Shown: positions 56,048-64,000 of the stretch, piece after piece
Layout of the letters: every line of letters starts with the position of its first letter
Numbering within the stretch: position 1 is the first letter of the stretch
Assembly: GCA_026004195.1 (NCBI GenBank)
Contig: BPIQ01000003.1
Span: 124,001 to 188,000 of the forward strand
Source of the DNA: Candidatus Binatia bacterium
GTDB taxonomy: Bacteria > Desulfobacterota > Binatia > HRBIN30 > BPIQ01
Direction of reading: 5' to 3'
DNA length: 64,000 bases
Made by a program: the position numbers and the translations under genes
The notes under the pieces: model-generated
What the model was told of the DNA's origin: nothing
The model's input: only the letters and a program-made list of their open reading frames with translations
Database searches by the model: none

Positions 56048-57010
56048 GATGAAGCGCCATGCGGCCGAGGGATCCCTCGTGACGAAAGAGCGGAGCCGAC
56101 AAGCGCCAAACGTGGAAGCGCGGCGGGCAATCCCCGAGCGAGCGCAAGCCCCGTAGGCTCCACGGAACGTGCGTTCGCGGGAGGTGTCACGAATGTCCGG
56201 CGAGATTGTAAAGCGTCGGGATACGCACGCGTTCCGTTCGGGGGTCTCTCCTCGGTGGTCCCCTTTCCGTCCCATGACGCGCTCCAAAAGCGGCAGTTGC
56301 TTCCCCCCGAAGCTGCTTGTCAAGAGGCACCCCTTTACGCCCACTTGCAGACCAGGCCGCTGTACGCTGCCTTTCCCATTGACGCAAGGCAAGAGCCGAA
56401 CGCTCCGCTTCCGGAACGAACAGGCATTTTCGCGTCTGCACGACACGGGCGCACCAAGGGCGCCTTTCTGGGCACCCACGGAGTCGATCTCGAGCAGATC
56501 CTCTGCAAGCGGAAGGAGTGGGTCGTAGCGCCCGACAAGACGGTGAGCTCCGAGGGCGTTCGGCTGCACGTCGAAAAGCAGCTCGGACGGCCGACCTGCG
56601 GCGGCGCGGGTCGTGGTGCGCAGGCACCTCGACCGTACCTACTCGATCGGGTAGGGACGAAGGGACCGCAGGCGCCTGGGACGCCACGGGCCGCGCGGAA
56701 GAGCCCGCTATCCTTTCGGGCGCACCGTGCAAACCAAGCCCGGACATTTCATTCGTCAAAGTGAGCGGTCATTTTCATGAGTCAGCGAAAGCCGCGGGCC
56801 TTTTGCTTGTTACGCGTACGTCGAGTGCCCAGGCCCGGGGCCGGTCGCGAGCGGCTCCGCGGCACGGGCGAATCCCGACGAGGCTCCCTACACCAACCCG
56901 GCCTCCGCCCCCTCCGCGCGCAGGGCTTCGATCGCGTCCGCAAGCCGCCACTCGAGGAGGTATTTCTTCTCGCCGCGGTCGTCGACGAAGGACGTCAGCT
57001 CCGGACCCGC
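56048..57010. other. degraded region without a convincing gene
   Basis: Between the small exported-protein gene and trxB. Open frames here are short or Arg-rich and no family was recognised. The part next to trxB (56834-56995) is copy 2 of the direct repeat. A short stretch near 56550 (VQPNALGAHRLVGRYDPLLP on the minus strand) looks protein-like but has no start. Confidence 0.4.
56834..56995. repeat. direct repeat copy 2 (gene 3'-end)
   Basis: Same sequence as 54685-54845. On the minus strand, 20 bases after the trxB stop, it reads [33 protein letters not shown] and TAG, an intact gene end with no beginning. It suggests duplication or recombination of an unidentified gene's 3' part. Confidence 0.6.
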
Positions 57011-57944
57011 TCAGGCCCCGCGGGCCTCGAGCCACCGTTCGGCGTCCATCGCCGCCATGCATCCCGTCCCCGCCGCCGTCACCGCCTGCCGGTAGACCCG
57101 GTCGACGACGTCCCCGCACGCGAACACACCGTCGACGCTCGTGCGGGTGGAGAACCCGCGCGTGACCACGTATCCCGCCTCGTCGAGTTCGAGTTGCCCG
57201 CGGAAAAGATCCGTGTTCGGCCGGTGCCCGATCGCGACGAAAACGCCCTGGCAGGGGAAATCGCTTTCTTCGCCCGTGCGCACGTCGCGCAACCTCACGC
57301 CCGAAACGCCCGTCGCGGGCTCTCCGTAGATTTCCTGGACCACGGAGTTCCACCGGAAGGCGATCTTCGGGTTCCGAAATGCCCTGTCCTGCATGATCTT
57401 CGACGCCCGAAGCTGGTCCCTCCGATGGATGACCGTCACCTTGGTGGCGAACTTGGTGAGAAAGAGCGCTTCTTCCATCGCGGAGTCCCCGCCGCCCACG
57501 ACGACGACTTCTTTGTCCGCGGAAGAAAAACCCGTCGCACGTGGCGCAAGCCGAGACCCCGTGCCCCTTGAGCCGCTCCTCGGATTCGAGTCCGAGCCAC
57601 TTGGCCGAAGCTCCGGTCGCCACGATCACGCAGAGCGCCCGGTAACTCCGCCCGCCGGCCTCGACCACGAACGGGTAACCACGGAAGTCCACGCGGGTGA
57701 CTTCTTCGGGCACGGCGTCCGTCCCGAAGCGCACGGCCTGACGCCGGAATAGCTCCATCATCTCGGGCCCCTGGATTCCGTCGGGAAACCCGGGGTAGTT
57801 TTCCACGTCGGTCGTGATGGTAAGCTGGCCCCCGGGCTGAGGCCCTTCGAAAAGGAGAGGGGAGAGAGCCGCGCGAGCCGAGTAGAGGGCGGCCGTGTAT
57901 CCTGCAGGCCCCCCGCCGATGATGACGACCTTTCGTTCTTCCAC
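57011..57944 (-). CDS. trxB: thioredoxin reductase, frame-broken
   Basis: About 311 residues. FAD loop [40 protein letters not shown], redox motif CATCDG, NADPH site [17 protein letters not shown], and the C-terminal [19 protein letters not shown]. At 57518-57525 the minus strand has CTTCCGCG where CTCCGCG would keep frame; one extra T accounts for the change from FFFRGQ to [12 protein letters not shown]. It reduces thioredoxin with NADPH; the CnoX-type protein at 3499 is one possible partner. Confidence 0.9.
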
Positions 57945-57959
57945 GGAGGCTTCACGCTA

Positions 57960-58475
57960 ATGGCCGAAAAGCAAAAGCGCAAGCGACCCGAGTGGACGCA
58001 CCTCGACTCTCTCGGCCGCGCCCGCATGGTGGACGTGGGGGAAAAGCCCGTGACCCGTCGCGTCGCCGTGGCGCGTGCGGTCGTCCGGATGCGCCCCGCG
58101 ACGTTGCGGCGCATCCGCGAAGGAAACATCGAGAAGGGGGACGCGTTCGCCGTCGCCCGTCTGGCAGGCATCCAGGCCGCCAAGCGGACGGCGGACCTGA
58201 TCCCGCTCTGCCACCCGCTTCCCCTCGAAGTCGTCCGCGTCGACCTGACACCCCGAGGCCGGGATCGGGTCGAGATCGAAAGCGAAGTGCGGGTCACGGC
58301 AAAAACCGGCGCCGAGATGGAAGCGCTCGTGGCCGCGACCGCAGCCGCACTCGCCCTCTACGACATGTGCAAGGCGGTCGACCGGGAAATGACGATCGCG
58401 GAGGTGGCACTCGTGGAGAAGTCCGGAGGTCGGAGCGGCCATTTCCGCCGCTCGGACCGCGCAGGGAACCGATGA
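57960..58475 (+). CDS. moaC: cyclic pyranopterin monophosphate synthase
   Basis: 171 residues. [40 protein letters not shown] and [20 protein letters not shown] are MoaC signatures. It closes the pterin ring in molybdenum cofactor synthesis. No other moa gene is nearby. Divergent from trxB; its stop overlaps the next gene (ATGA). Confidence 0.96.
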   Translation: MAEKQKRKRPEWTHLDSLGRARMVDVGEKPVTRRVAVARAVVRMRPATLRRIREGNIEKGDAFAVARLAGIQAAKRTADLIPLCHPLPLEVVRVDLTPRGRDRVEIESEVRVTAKTGAEMEALVAATAAALALYDMCKAVDREMTIAEVALVEKSGGRSGHFRRSDRAGNR

Positions 58476-59723
58476 CGAGGAAGCTCCGACTCAAGCCCGG
58501 CCGCGACAAAACGGTCCGGCGAGGCCATCCCTGGATTTTTTCGGGAGCCCTCGAAGACGGACTCTCCGGATTGGAGCCCGGCGAACTCGTCGACGTCCTG
58601 GACTCGGAGGGAAAATTCCTGGGCCGCGGCTACGCCAACCCGAGGTGCACGATCGCGGTGCGGCTCCTCTCGCGAAGGGACGAGCCCGTGGACGGGGTTT
58701 TCCTCGAGCGGCGTCTCGAAGAAGCCCTGGCGCTACGGCGAGAACTCCTGCCGCCGCGCACCACCGCCTTCCGGCTCGTCCACGGAGAGGGCGACGGCCT
58801 GCCCGGGGTCGTGGCCGACCTCTACGGTGACTACCTGGTCCTCCAGATCCTCACCGCCGGGGCCGAGAAGCTGAGACCGCTTCTCGTCCCGGCGCTCGAG
58901 CGCATCGTCCGACCCCGCGGCATCTTCGAGCGCAGCACGGGAAGCGTGCGGCGCGAGGAAGGACTCGCGCAAAGGGCGGGACGGGTCGCGGGCGAAAATC
59001 CTCCCGAACTGGTCGCCGTCGAGGAAAACGGCCACCGTTTTCTCGTCGACGTGCGCGAGGGGCAGAAGACGGGCTTCTACCTCGACCAGCGTCCCAACCG
59101 CGAGCTCGTCTTTCGTCTCGCTCGAGGCCGCAGGGTCCTGAACGCTTTCTCCTACACGGGGAGCTTCGCCGTCTACGCCGGGCGTGGCGGGCGCCGCCCG
59201 CGTCGTTTCCGTGGACACCTCCGAGCGCGCCCTCGCCCTCGCCCGCCGCCACTGGGAAGAAAACGGGCTCCCCCCAGAGCTCGGGGAGTTCGTCCGCGAA
59301 GACGCGCAAGCCTACCTGCGCCGGAGGGAGGAACTCTTCGACCTTCTCGTCCTCGACCCCCCGGCGCTCGTGCAGCACCGGATCGACCTTCCGCGCGGCT
59401 CGCGCGCCTACCGGGAACTCAACCGGGCCGCCTTCGAACGCTGCGCCCCCGGGGCCTTCGTCCTCACGTTCACCTGCTCGCCCCACGTGAAGCCCGACCT
59501 TTTCCGGAAGCTCGTCGCGACGGCGGCGGCCGACGCCGGAAAGGACGTGCAGGTGCTCGCCGCGCTGGGCCCGGGCATCGATCACCCGAGCCACCTCGGC
59601 CACCCCGAAGGGGACTACCTCCACGGCCTCCTCTTGCGCATCCGCGGAAGCACATCGAAATCGCACATCGGTGCAGGGCATCCCTGCGCGGGCGGCATTG
59701 CACACGCCGGGGAATCGGGGTAG
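58472..59723 (+). CDS. RlmI-like 23S rRNA cytosine-C5 methyltransferase, frame-broken
   Basis: About 416 residues. An N-terminal PUA domain ([40 protein letters not shown]) precedes a class I methyltransferase: [16 protein letters not shown] in frame one, then, after a break near 59179-59184, [20 protein letters not shown] and [11 protein letters not shown]. One missing base near GGGCG restores it. The last 25 residues beyond GLLLRI are not family-like. Close to RlmI/RlmO; exact target unproven. Confidence 0.82.
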
Positions 59724-59748
59724 CCACGCATCGGGTCAGGGAGGACCC

Positions 59749-60432
59749 ATGGGCTTTCGCGTCAAGGATTGGCCGCGCGAGGACCGCCCGCGAGAGAAGC
59801 TCCTCGAAAAGGGGCCGGGGGCGCTTTCCGTAGCCGAGCTTCTCGCCGTCGTCCTGCGCAACGGCAGCCGACAGGAGGGAGTGGTGGAGCAGTGCCGATC
59901 CCTTCTGCGCCGGTTCGAGCACGACCTCCACCGCCTCGGGCGCGCCACGGTGGCGGAAATCCGCGAAACCCGGGGGTTCGGTCCGGTGAAAGCGGCACAA
60001 ATCCTCGCCGTCTTCGAGCTCGCGCGACGCTACGGGGAGGTGGAATTCCGTCCGGGGGCCGCCTTCCGGTCGAGCTTCGACGTCTACGCGCACTTCCGGG
60101 AGCGGCTCGCCCACGAAAAACGGGAGCGCTTCTACGCCGTCCTCCTGGACAACAAGAACCAGAAAATCCGCGAGATCCTGGTTTCCGAGGGTTCGCTCAC
60201 GGCTTCGCTGGTCCACCCGCGTGACGTCTTCGCTCCGGTCGTCCGCGAGTCGGCCGCCGCCGTCGTCTTCGTCCACAACCACCCGAGCGGCGATCCGACT
60301 CCCTCCCCCGAAGACCTGGAAGTCACGCGCCGGCTCCGGCAGGTGGGCGAACTCGTGGGGGTTCGGGTCCTCGACCACATCGTCGTCGGCCGAGGCCGGT
60401 ACGTGAGCTTCGCGGAACACGGTTACTGGTAG
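59749..60432 (+). CDS. radC: RadC/JAB-domain DNA repair-associated protein
   Basis: 227 residues. Helix-hairpin-helix region (VAEIRETRGFGPVKAAQILA) and the JAMM metal motif VHNHPSGDPTPSPEDLEVTR (HxH, then Ser and Asp). ATG preceded by AGGGAGGA. The biochemical role of RadC is not settled. Confidence 0.93.
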   Translation: MGFRVKDWPREDRPREKLLEKGPGALSVAELLAVVLRNGSRQEGVVEQCRSLLRRFEHDLHRLGRATVAEIRETRGFGPVKAAQILAVFELARRYGEVEFRPGAAFRSSFDVYAHFRERLAHEKRERFYAVLLDNKNQKIREILVSEGSLTASLVHPRDVFAPVVRESAAAVVFVHNHPSGDPTPSPEDLEVTRRLRQVGELVGVRVLDHIVVGRGRYVSFAEHGYW

Positions 60433-60603
60433 GCGCGCGGAAGAAGGAGATCACGAAGGGATCGAAAAAAACCCGAACGAAGGAGAAAAAGCGGAATGCA
60501 ACGACGGAAGAGAGTGGAGAAACGCACGAAAAGACCTCCCGAGCCCGGAGAGGCGGTCGGACCGTCGCTTGACAGCCTTCGGGGGGGGAAGTAGGTACGA
60601 GCC

Positions 60604-61017
60604 ATGTCGGTGAACAAGGCCATTCTCATAGGGAACCTCGGACGCGATCCGGAGGTCCGGTTCACGACGGGGGGACGGGCCGTGGCTCGTTTCCCTCTGG
60701 CGACCACGGAGAGGTGGACCGACGCGAACGGAAACCCCCAGGAGCGGACCGAGTGGCACAACATCGTCGTCTGGGGGAAGCAGGCGGAGACCTGCGGCCA
60801 GTACCTCTCGAAGGGCCGGCAGGTTTACGTGGAGGGAACGATCCGCACCCGGCAGTACGACGACAAGGACGGGAACCGCCGCTACATCACGGAAGTCATC
60901 GCCCGCGACGTGCGCTTCCTCGGCTCCGCACCGGGAGCGGCGCGGCCCGCGGAAGAGACCCCGTTCACGCCTCCTTCGGGCGAGACTCTCCCGGAAGAGG
61001 AAGACATCCCCTTCTGA
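60604..61017 (+). CDS. ssb: single-stranded DNA-binding protein
   Basis: 137 residues. OB-fold core ([40 protein letters not shown]) and the C-terminal partner-binding tail EEEDIPF. Slightly short for a generic SSB. A TTGACA at 60569-60574 lies 29 bases upstream but the -10 is poor. Confidence 0.96.
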   Translation: MSVNKAILIGNLGRDPEVRFTTGGRAVARFPLATTERWTDANGNPQERTEWHNIVVWGKQAETCGQYLSKGRQVYVEGTIRTRQYDDKDGNRRYITEVIARDVRFLGSAPGAARPAEETPFTPPSGETLPEEEDIPF

Positions 61018-61146
61018 GCTCCCGGCGCGCGCTTTCGTTGCCTCCCGGAAGCCCGGCCGTTATCATCGAGGAGTGGACGGCAGGGTGGGCGGTCGCGGCC
61101 CTTCCGATAGCCGCGCCGTGACGTGGAGAGAGGGGCGGTTTTTCCG

Positions 61147-62817
61147 ATGACCGGCAACGGAGCCTCCGGCACCCTCCGGGTCGTACCGCTCGGGGGTCTC
61201 GGCGAGATCGGCCTGAACTGTCTCGTTCTCGAGTACGAGCGAGCGGCGATCGCGATCGACTGCGGGCTCATGTTCCCCGAGCCGCACATGCTCGGCGTCG
61301 ACATCGTGATCCCCGATTTCCGCTACCTCCGGAGCCTCGGCGACTCGCTTCTCGGCTTCGTCCTCACGCACGGCCACGAGGATCACATCGGCGCCCTGCC
61401 CTTCGTCCTGCGGGAGGTCGAGGTGCCGGTCTTCGCCCCACCGATGGCGGCCGGCCTCGTGCGGGAAAAGCTCCTCGAGCACGAACTCTCGGGCCGGTGC
61501 CGGCTCGTCGAGTTCCGGCCCGGACAGCCGTGGGACCTGGGACCGTTCCGGATCGACCCGGTGCACGTGACCCACTCGACCGTGGACTCGGTCGCCCTGG
61601 CCGTGCGCACGCCGCTCGGCGTCGTCCTCCACACGGGCGACTTCAAACTCGACTACACCCCGGTCGACGGTCGACCCCCGGACCTCCACCGCCTCGCGGA
61701 GTACGGTGCCGAGGGGGTCCTGCTTCTCCTTTCCGACTCCACCAACGTCGAACGGGAAGGCTACACGCCCACCGAGCGCGCGGTCCACGCCGGGCTCGAC
61801 CGGATTTTCCGGGAGACCACGGGGAAGGTCTTTTTTTCCACGTTTTCCTCCCACATCCACCGGCTCCGGCAAGCCATCGAGCTTTCCGGCGCCTATGGCC
61901 GGCGTATCGCGGTGGTGGGGCGCGCACTCCAGGAAAGTCTCCGCATCGCCGCCGAGCTGGGTCACCTGCCCCTGGCCCCCGGCGCTTTCGTGGACCTCGA
62001 GACGGCCGCCACGATGGAACCCGGCCGGCTGACGATCCTCGCGAGCGGTAGCCAGGGTGAAGCCCTCTCCGCCCTCGCACGGATCGCCATGGACGACCAC
62101 CGACTCGTCAAGATGCTCCCGGGGGACGCCGTCGTCCTTTCCGCCCGCGTCATCCCGGGAAACGAGCGGCTCGTCGCCAACATGGTGAACCACATGTGTC
62201 GCCGGGGCGCGACGATCCACACCGAGCGGACGGCGCCGGTGCACGTCTCGGGACACGCGAGCCAGGAAGAGCTCAAGACGATGATCCGACTCCTCCGGCC
62301 GAAATACTTCGTGCCGCTCCACGGCGAATACCGCCATCTCGTCCGGCACGGAGCGCTCGCGCGCGAAATGGGTCTGCCGCCGGAAAACACGTTCGTGATC
62401 GAGAACGGGCAGGTGCTCGAGATCCGGGCGGACGGGGCCGAGCTGCGCGATCCCGTTCCCGCCGGACGGGTTTTCGTCGACGGGAAGGGCATCGGGGACG
62501 TGGGCGACATCGTGCTCCGCGACCGCCGTCACCTCTCGCGAGACGGCATCGTGCTCGCCGTGCTCGCGATCGACCAGCACACCGGAGAGATTCTCTCGGG
62601 GCCGGAACTGGTCACCCGGGGATTCGTCGCCGAGGAGAACCAGGGGGTGCTCGAGGAGGCCAAGGCGCTTCTGCTCGAGCACCTCCGGAACTCCGGCGCG
62701 GAGACCCGCACGGATTCTTTCGAGATGTCCGAGGAGGTCCGCAAGCTCCTGCGGCGCCATTTCGCGAAGACCCTCGACCGCCGGCCCGTGATCCTGCCCC
62801 TCATCCTGGAGATGTGA
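61147..62817 (+). CDS. rnj: ribonuclease J
   Basis: 556 residues. Metallo-beta-lactamase motif LTHGHEDHIGALP, LHTGDFKLDYTPVDGRPPDL, beta-CASP region with STFSSHIHRLRQAIE and the phosphate site HVSGHASQEELKTMIRLLRP. It degrades and matures RNA 5'-to-3'. ATG at 61147; an in-frame GTG at 61123 would add 8 residues. One base separates its stop from the ftsK GTG. Confidence 0.95.
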   Translation: MTGNGASGTLRVVPLGGLGEIGLNCLVLEYERAAIAIDCGLMFPEPHMLGVDIVIPDFRYLRSLGDSLLGFVLTHGHEDHIGALPFVLREVEVPVFAPPMAAGLVREKLLEHELSGRCRLVEFRPGQPWDLGPFRIDPVHVTHSTVDSVALAVRTPLGVVLHTGDFKLDYTPVDGRPPDLHRLAEYGAEGVLLLLSDSTNVEREGYTPTERAVHAGLDRIFRETTGKVFFSTFSSHIHRLRQAIELSGAYGRRIAVVGRALQESLRIAAELGHLPLAPGAFVDLETAATMEPGRLTILASGSQGEALSALARIAMDDHRLVKMLPGDAVVLSARVIPGNERLVANMVNHMCRRGATIHTERTAPVHVSGHASQEELKTMIRLLRPKYFVPLHGEYRHLVRHGALAREMGLPPENTFVIENGQVLEIRADGAELRDPVPAGRVFVDGKGIGDVGDIVLRDRRHLSRDGIVLAVLAIDQHTGEILSGPELVTRGFVAEENQGVLEEAKALLLEHLRNSGAETRTDSFEMSEEVRKLLRRHFAKTLDRRPVILPLILEM

Positions 62818-62818
62818 A

Positions 62819-64000
62819 GTGGCGCGGAAGCGAGCCAAAAAAGAGCCCGAGCGCGAGATCCGCCCGTCGGGGGGCGAAGGCTGGCTCGTCCTCGAGGAAG
62901 TGGGGGCCGTCCTCTCGACCGCGCTCGCCCTTTTTCTCTTCGCGAGCTTCCTTTCCTACCGACGCGGCAGCGTCGGCGAGAACCTGGGGGGACTTTTCGG
63001 GTACAAGCTCGCGGACGTGGCCATCCAGGCTTTCGGGCTCGCGGCTTACCTGCTCGGACCTTTCCTTCTCCTCCTGGGCTGGACTCTCATCCGGCACGGC
63101 GCGCGAGAGCTGTCCCCGGGCAGGGTGCTCGGTTGCGGGTGGTTTCTTCTCACCCTCGCCGTGGCCCTCGGTCTTGCGCTTCCGGACGCCGAGCTTCCGC
63201 ACGCAGGAGGGTTCGTCGGTGGATTCCTCGCCCACCTGCTCGCTTCGAGCCTCGGGCGGGTGGGCAGCATGCTCGCCACGGGCTCGTGCCTGGTCCTGAG
63301 TTTCGTCGTCGCCACCGGAACTCCGCTCCGGGTGCTCGGAGCCACGGCGGCGGAACTCTCCTCCCGCGCGCTCGAAAGCGCCCGGCGAGCGCTCGCACGC
63401 CGGGGCGGCGAATCTCGGGCGCAGTCCCCCGACGCCGGGAGCCGCTCCTCGCCCGCCCGCAAAGCCGAACCCGCGCGGCGGCCGAGAAGCGAGCCGCTGA
63501 TCCTCGTCGAGAAGGCGGAGACCCGCCGCCGCAAATCCGAGCCGCCTCGGCAGCAGGAGTTCCCGTTTCTCCCCGACCAAACCTACAAGCCTCCCCCCCT
63601 CGATTTTCTCGACCCGCCCCCCCTCACCGATCGCAAGGTCGACGAAGAGGCGCTCCGGCGCAGCTCCGAGATCCTCGAGGCGAAGCTCGCGGACTTCGGC
63701 ATCGAGGGGCGGGTCGTGGCGGTGCGTCCCGGTCCCGTGATCACGACGTACGAGATCGAGCCGGCGCCCGGGGTCAAGGTGAGCCGAATCGTCACGCTCT
63801 CGGACGATCTCGCGATGGCACTGCGCGCCCCCGGCATCCGCGTGCTGGCACCCGTGCCCGGCAAGGCCGTGGTGGGCATCGAGGTCGCCAACGTCCGCCG
63901 GGAACACGTCGCCCTCAGGGAACTGCTCGACAGCGAAGCTTTCCAGCGCAGCGAATCCTTGCTTTCCGTGGCGCTCGGGAAGGACGCCACGGGAAACCCG
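62819..64000 (+). CDS. ftsK: DNA translocase FtsK/SpoIIIE, 3'-truncated by the window
   Basis: 394 codons, open at the window edge. GTG start at 62819, one base after the rnj stop. N-terminal four-helix membrane domain (GAVLSTALALFLFASFLSYR, GLAAYLLGPFLLLLGWTL, LAVALGLALP, LVLSFVVATGTPLRVLG), a Pro/Arg-rich linker, then the start of the motor alpha domain (VVAVRPGPVITTYEIEPAPG, VPGKAVVGIEVANVRREHVA). It pumps chromosome termini at division. The ATPase and gamma domains lie beyond 64000. Confidence 0.93.
   Translation, partial: MARKRAKKEPEREIRPSGGEGWLVLEEVGAVLSTALALFLFASFLSYRRGSVGENLGGLFGYKLADVAIQAFGLAAYLLGPFLLLLGWTLIRHGARELSPGRVLGCGWFLLTLAVALGLALPDAELPHAGGFVGGFLAHLLASSLGRVGSMLATGSCLVLSFVVATGTPLRVLGATAAELSSRALESARRALARRGGESRAQSPDAGSRSSPARKAEPARRPRSEPLILVEKAETRRRKSEPPRQQEFPFLPDQTYKPPPLDFLDPPPLTDRKVDEEALRRSSEILEAKLADFGIEGRVVAVRPGPVITTYEIEPAPGVKVSRIVTLSDDLAMALRAPGIRVLAPVPGKAVVGIEVANVRREHVALRELLDSEAFQRSESLLSVALGKDATGNP

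Noticed and set aside
22865-57525. Programmed +1 frameshifting in glutamine synthetase and trxB
   Set aside because: Several other genes have breaks at different sequences, there is no slippery heptamer or stimulatory structure, and these families do not use frameshifting; assembly indels are simpler.
60569-60597. Promoter for ssb (TTGACA, 17 bases, TAGGTA)
   Set aside because: The -35 is perfect but the -10 is poor and very close to the start codon; left unannotated.

Overview
The window is a high-GC chromosomal segment with dense, short-spaced genes, many 4-base ATGA/GTGA overlaps, frequent GTG starts and a vitamin B12-dependent ribonucleotide reductase. The order rpmE-prfA-prmC-his, a DksA-type regulator, and exported proteins with Pro/Thr linkers, dockerin-like calcium loops and C-terminal sorting tails point to a deltaproteobacterial-type lineage or a relative such as Binatia/Binatota. 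That placement is inference from gene content. No rRNA, tRNA or CRISPR array was seen.

Layout. 0.2-5 kb: DUF3467 and a hydrolase (-), then an exported beta-helix protein, a CnoX-type thioredoxin and a lipoprotein (+). 5.2-5.9 kb: a VapBC toxin-antitoxin pair with a palindromic operator. 6.3-12 kb: an accessory patch of exported proteins, several damaged, with one palindromic motif present twice. 12.2-15 kb: nrdJ behind a pair of NrdR boxes. 15-22 kb: TetR, a polytopic membrane protein, ArsS-like radical SAM enzyme, GST, NUDIX and beta-glucosidase. 21.6-26.8 kb: a glutamine synthetase/PuuD/SDR operon split by a 2.3-kb composite element made of two deleted IS481-type copies around an exported-protein gene. 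26.8-29.3 kb: hslR, type II pantothenate kinase and an N-acetylglutamate synthase-like gene. 29.4-36.4 kb: epoxide hydrolase (+), then purA, serA, a class V aminotransferase, folE and a homoserine-kinase-like gene (-). 36.5-44.5 kb: a long minus-strand run (Mrr-like nuclease, rimO, dksA, glycerate kinase, carboxylesterase, queE, glpD). 44.6-53.9 kb: a lipoprotein, glpK, rpmE, prfA, prmC and hisDBHAF. 53.9-57 kb: a proteasome-like protein and a decayed region with exported-protein remnants and a duplicated gene end. 57-64 kb: trxB, moaC, an RlmI-like methyltransferase, radC, ssb, RNase J and the start of ftsK.

Functionally, glpK and glpD cover entry of glycerol into glycolysis. serA with its neighbouring aminotransferase probably makes serine. 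hisDBHAF supplies most of the middle and late histidine steps; hisG, hisC, hisE and hisI are not here. The glutamine synthetase-like enzyme and the PuuD-like hydrolase probably act together in gamma-glutamyl amine metabolism.

The sequence carries at least seven single-base frame breaks, five of them in conserved genes (glutamine synthetase, hslR, hisH, trxB, rlmI-like). Assembly error is the most economical explanation. The most notable result is the composite element: each of its two halves sits exactly in a CTAG that is also a TAG stop codon, and removing it rejoins a tight operon.
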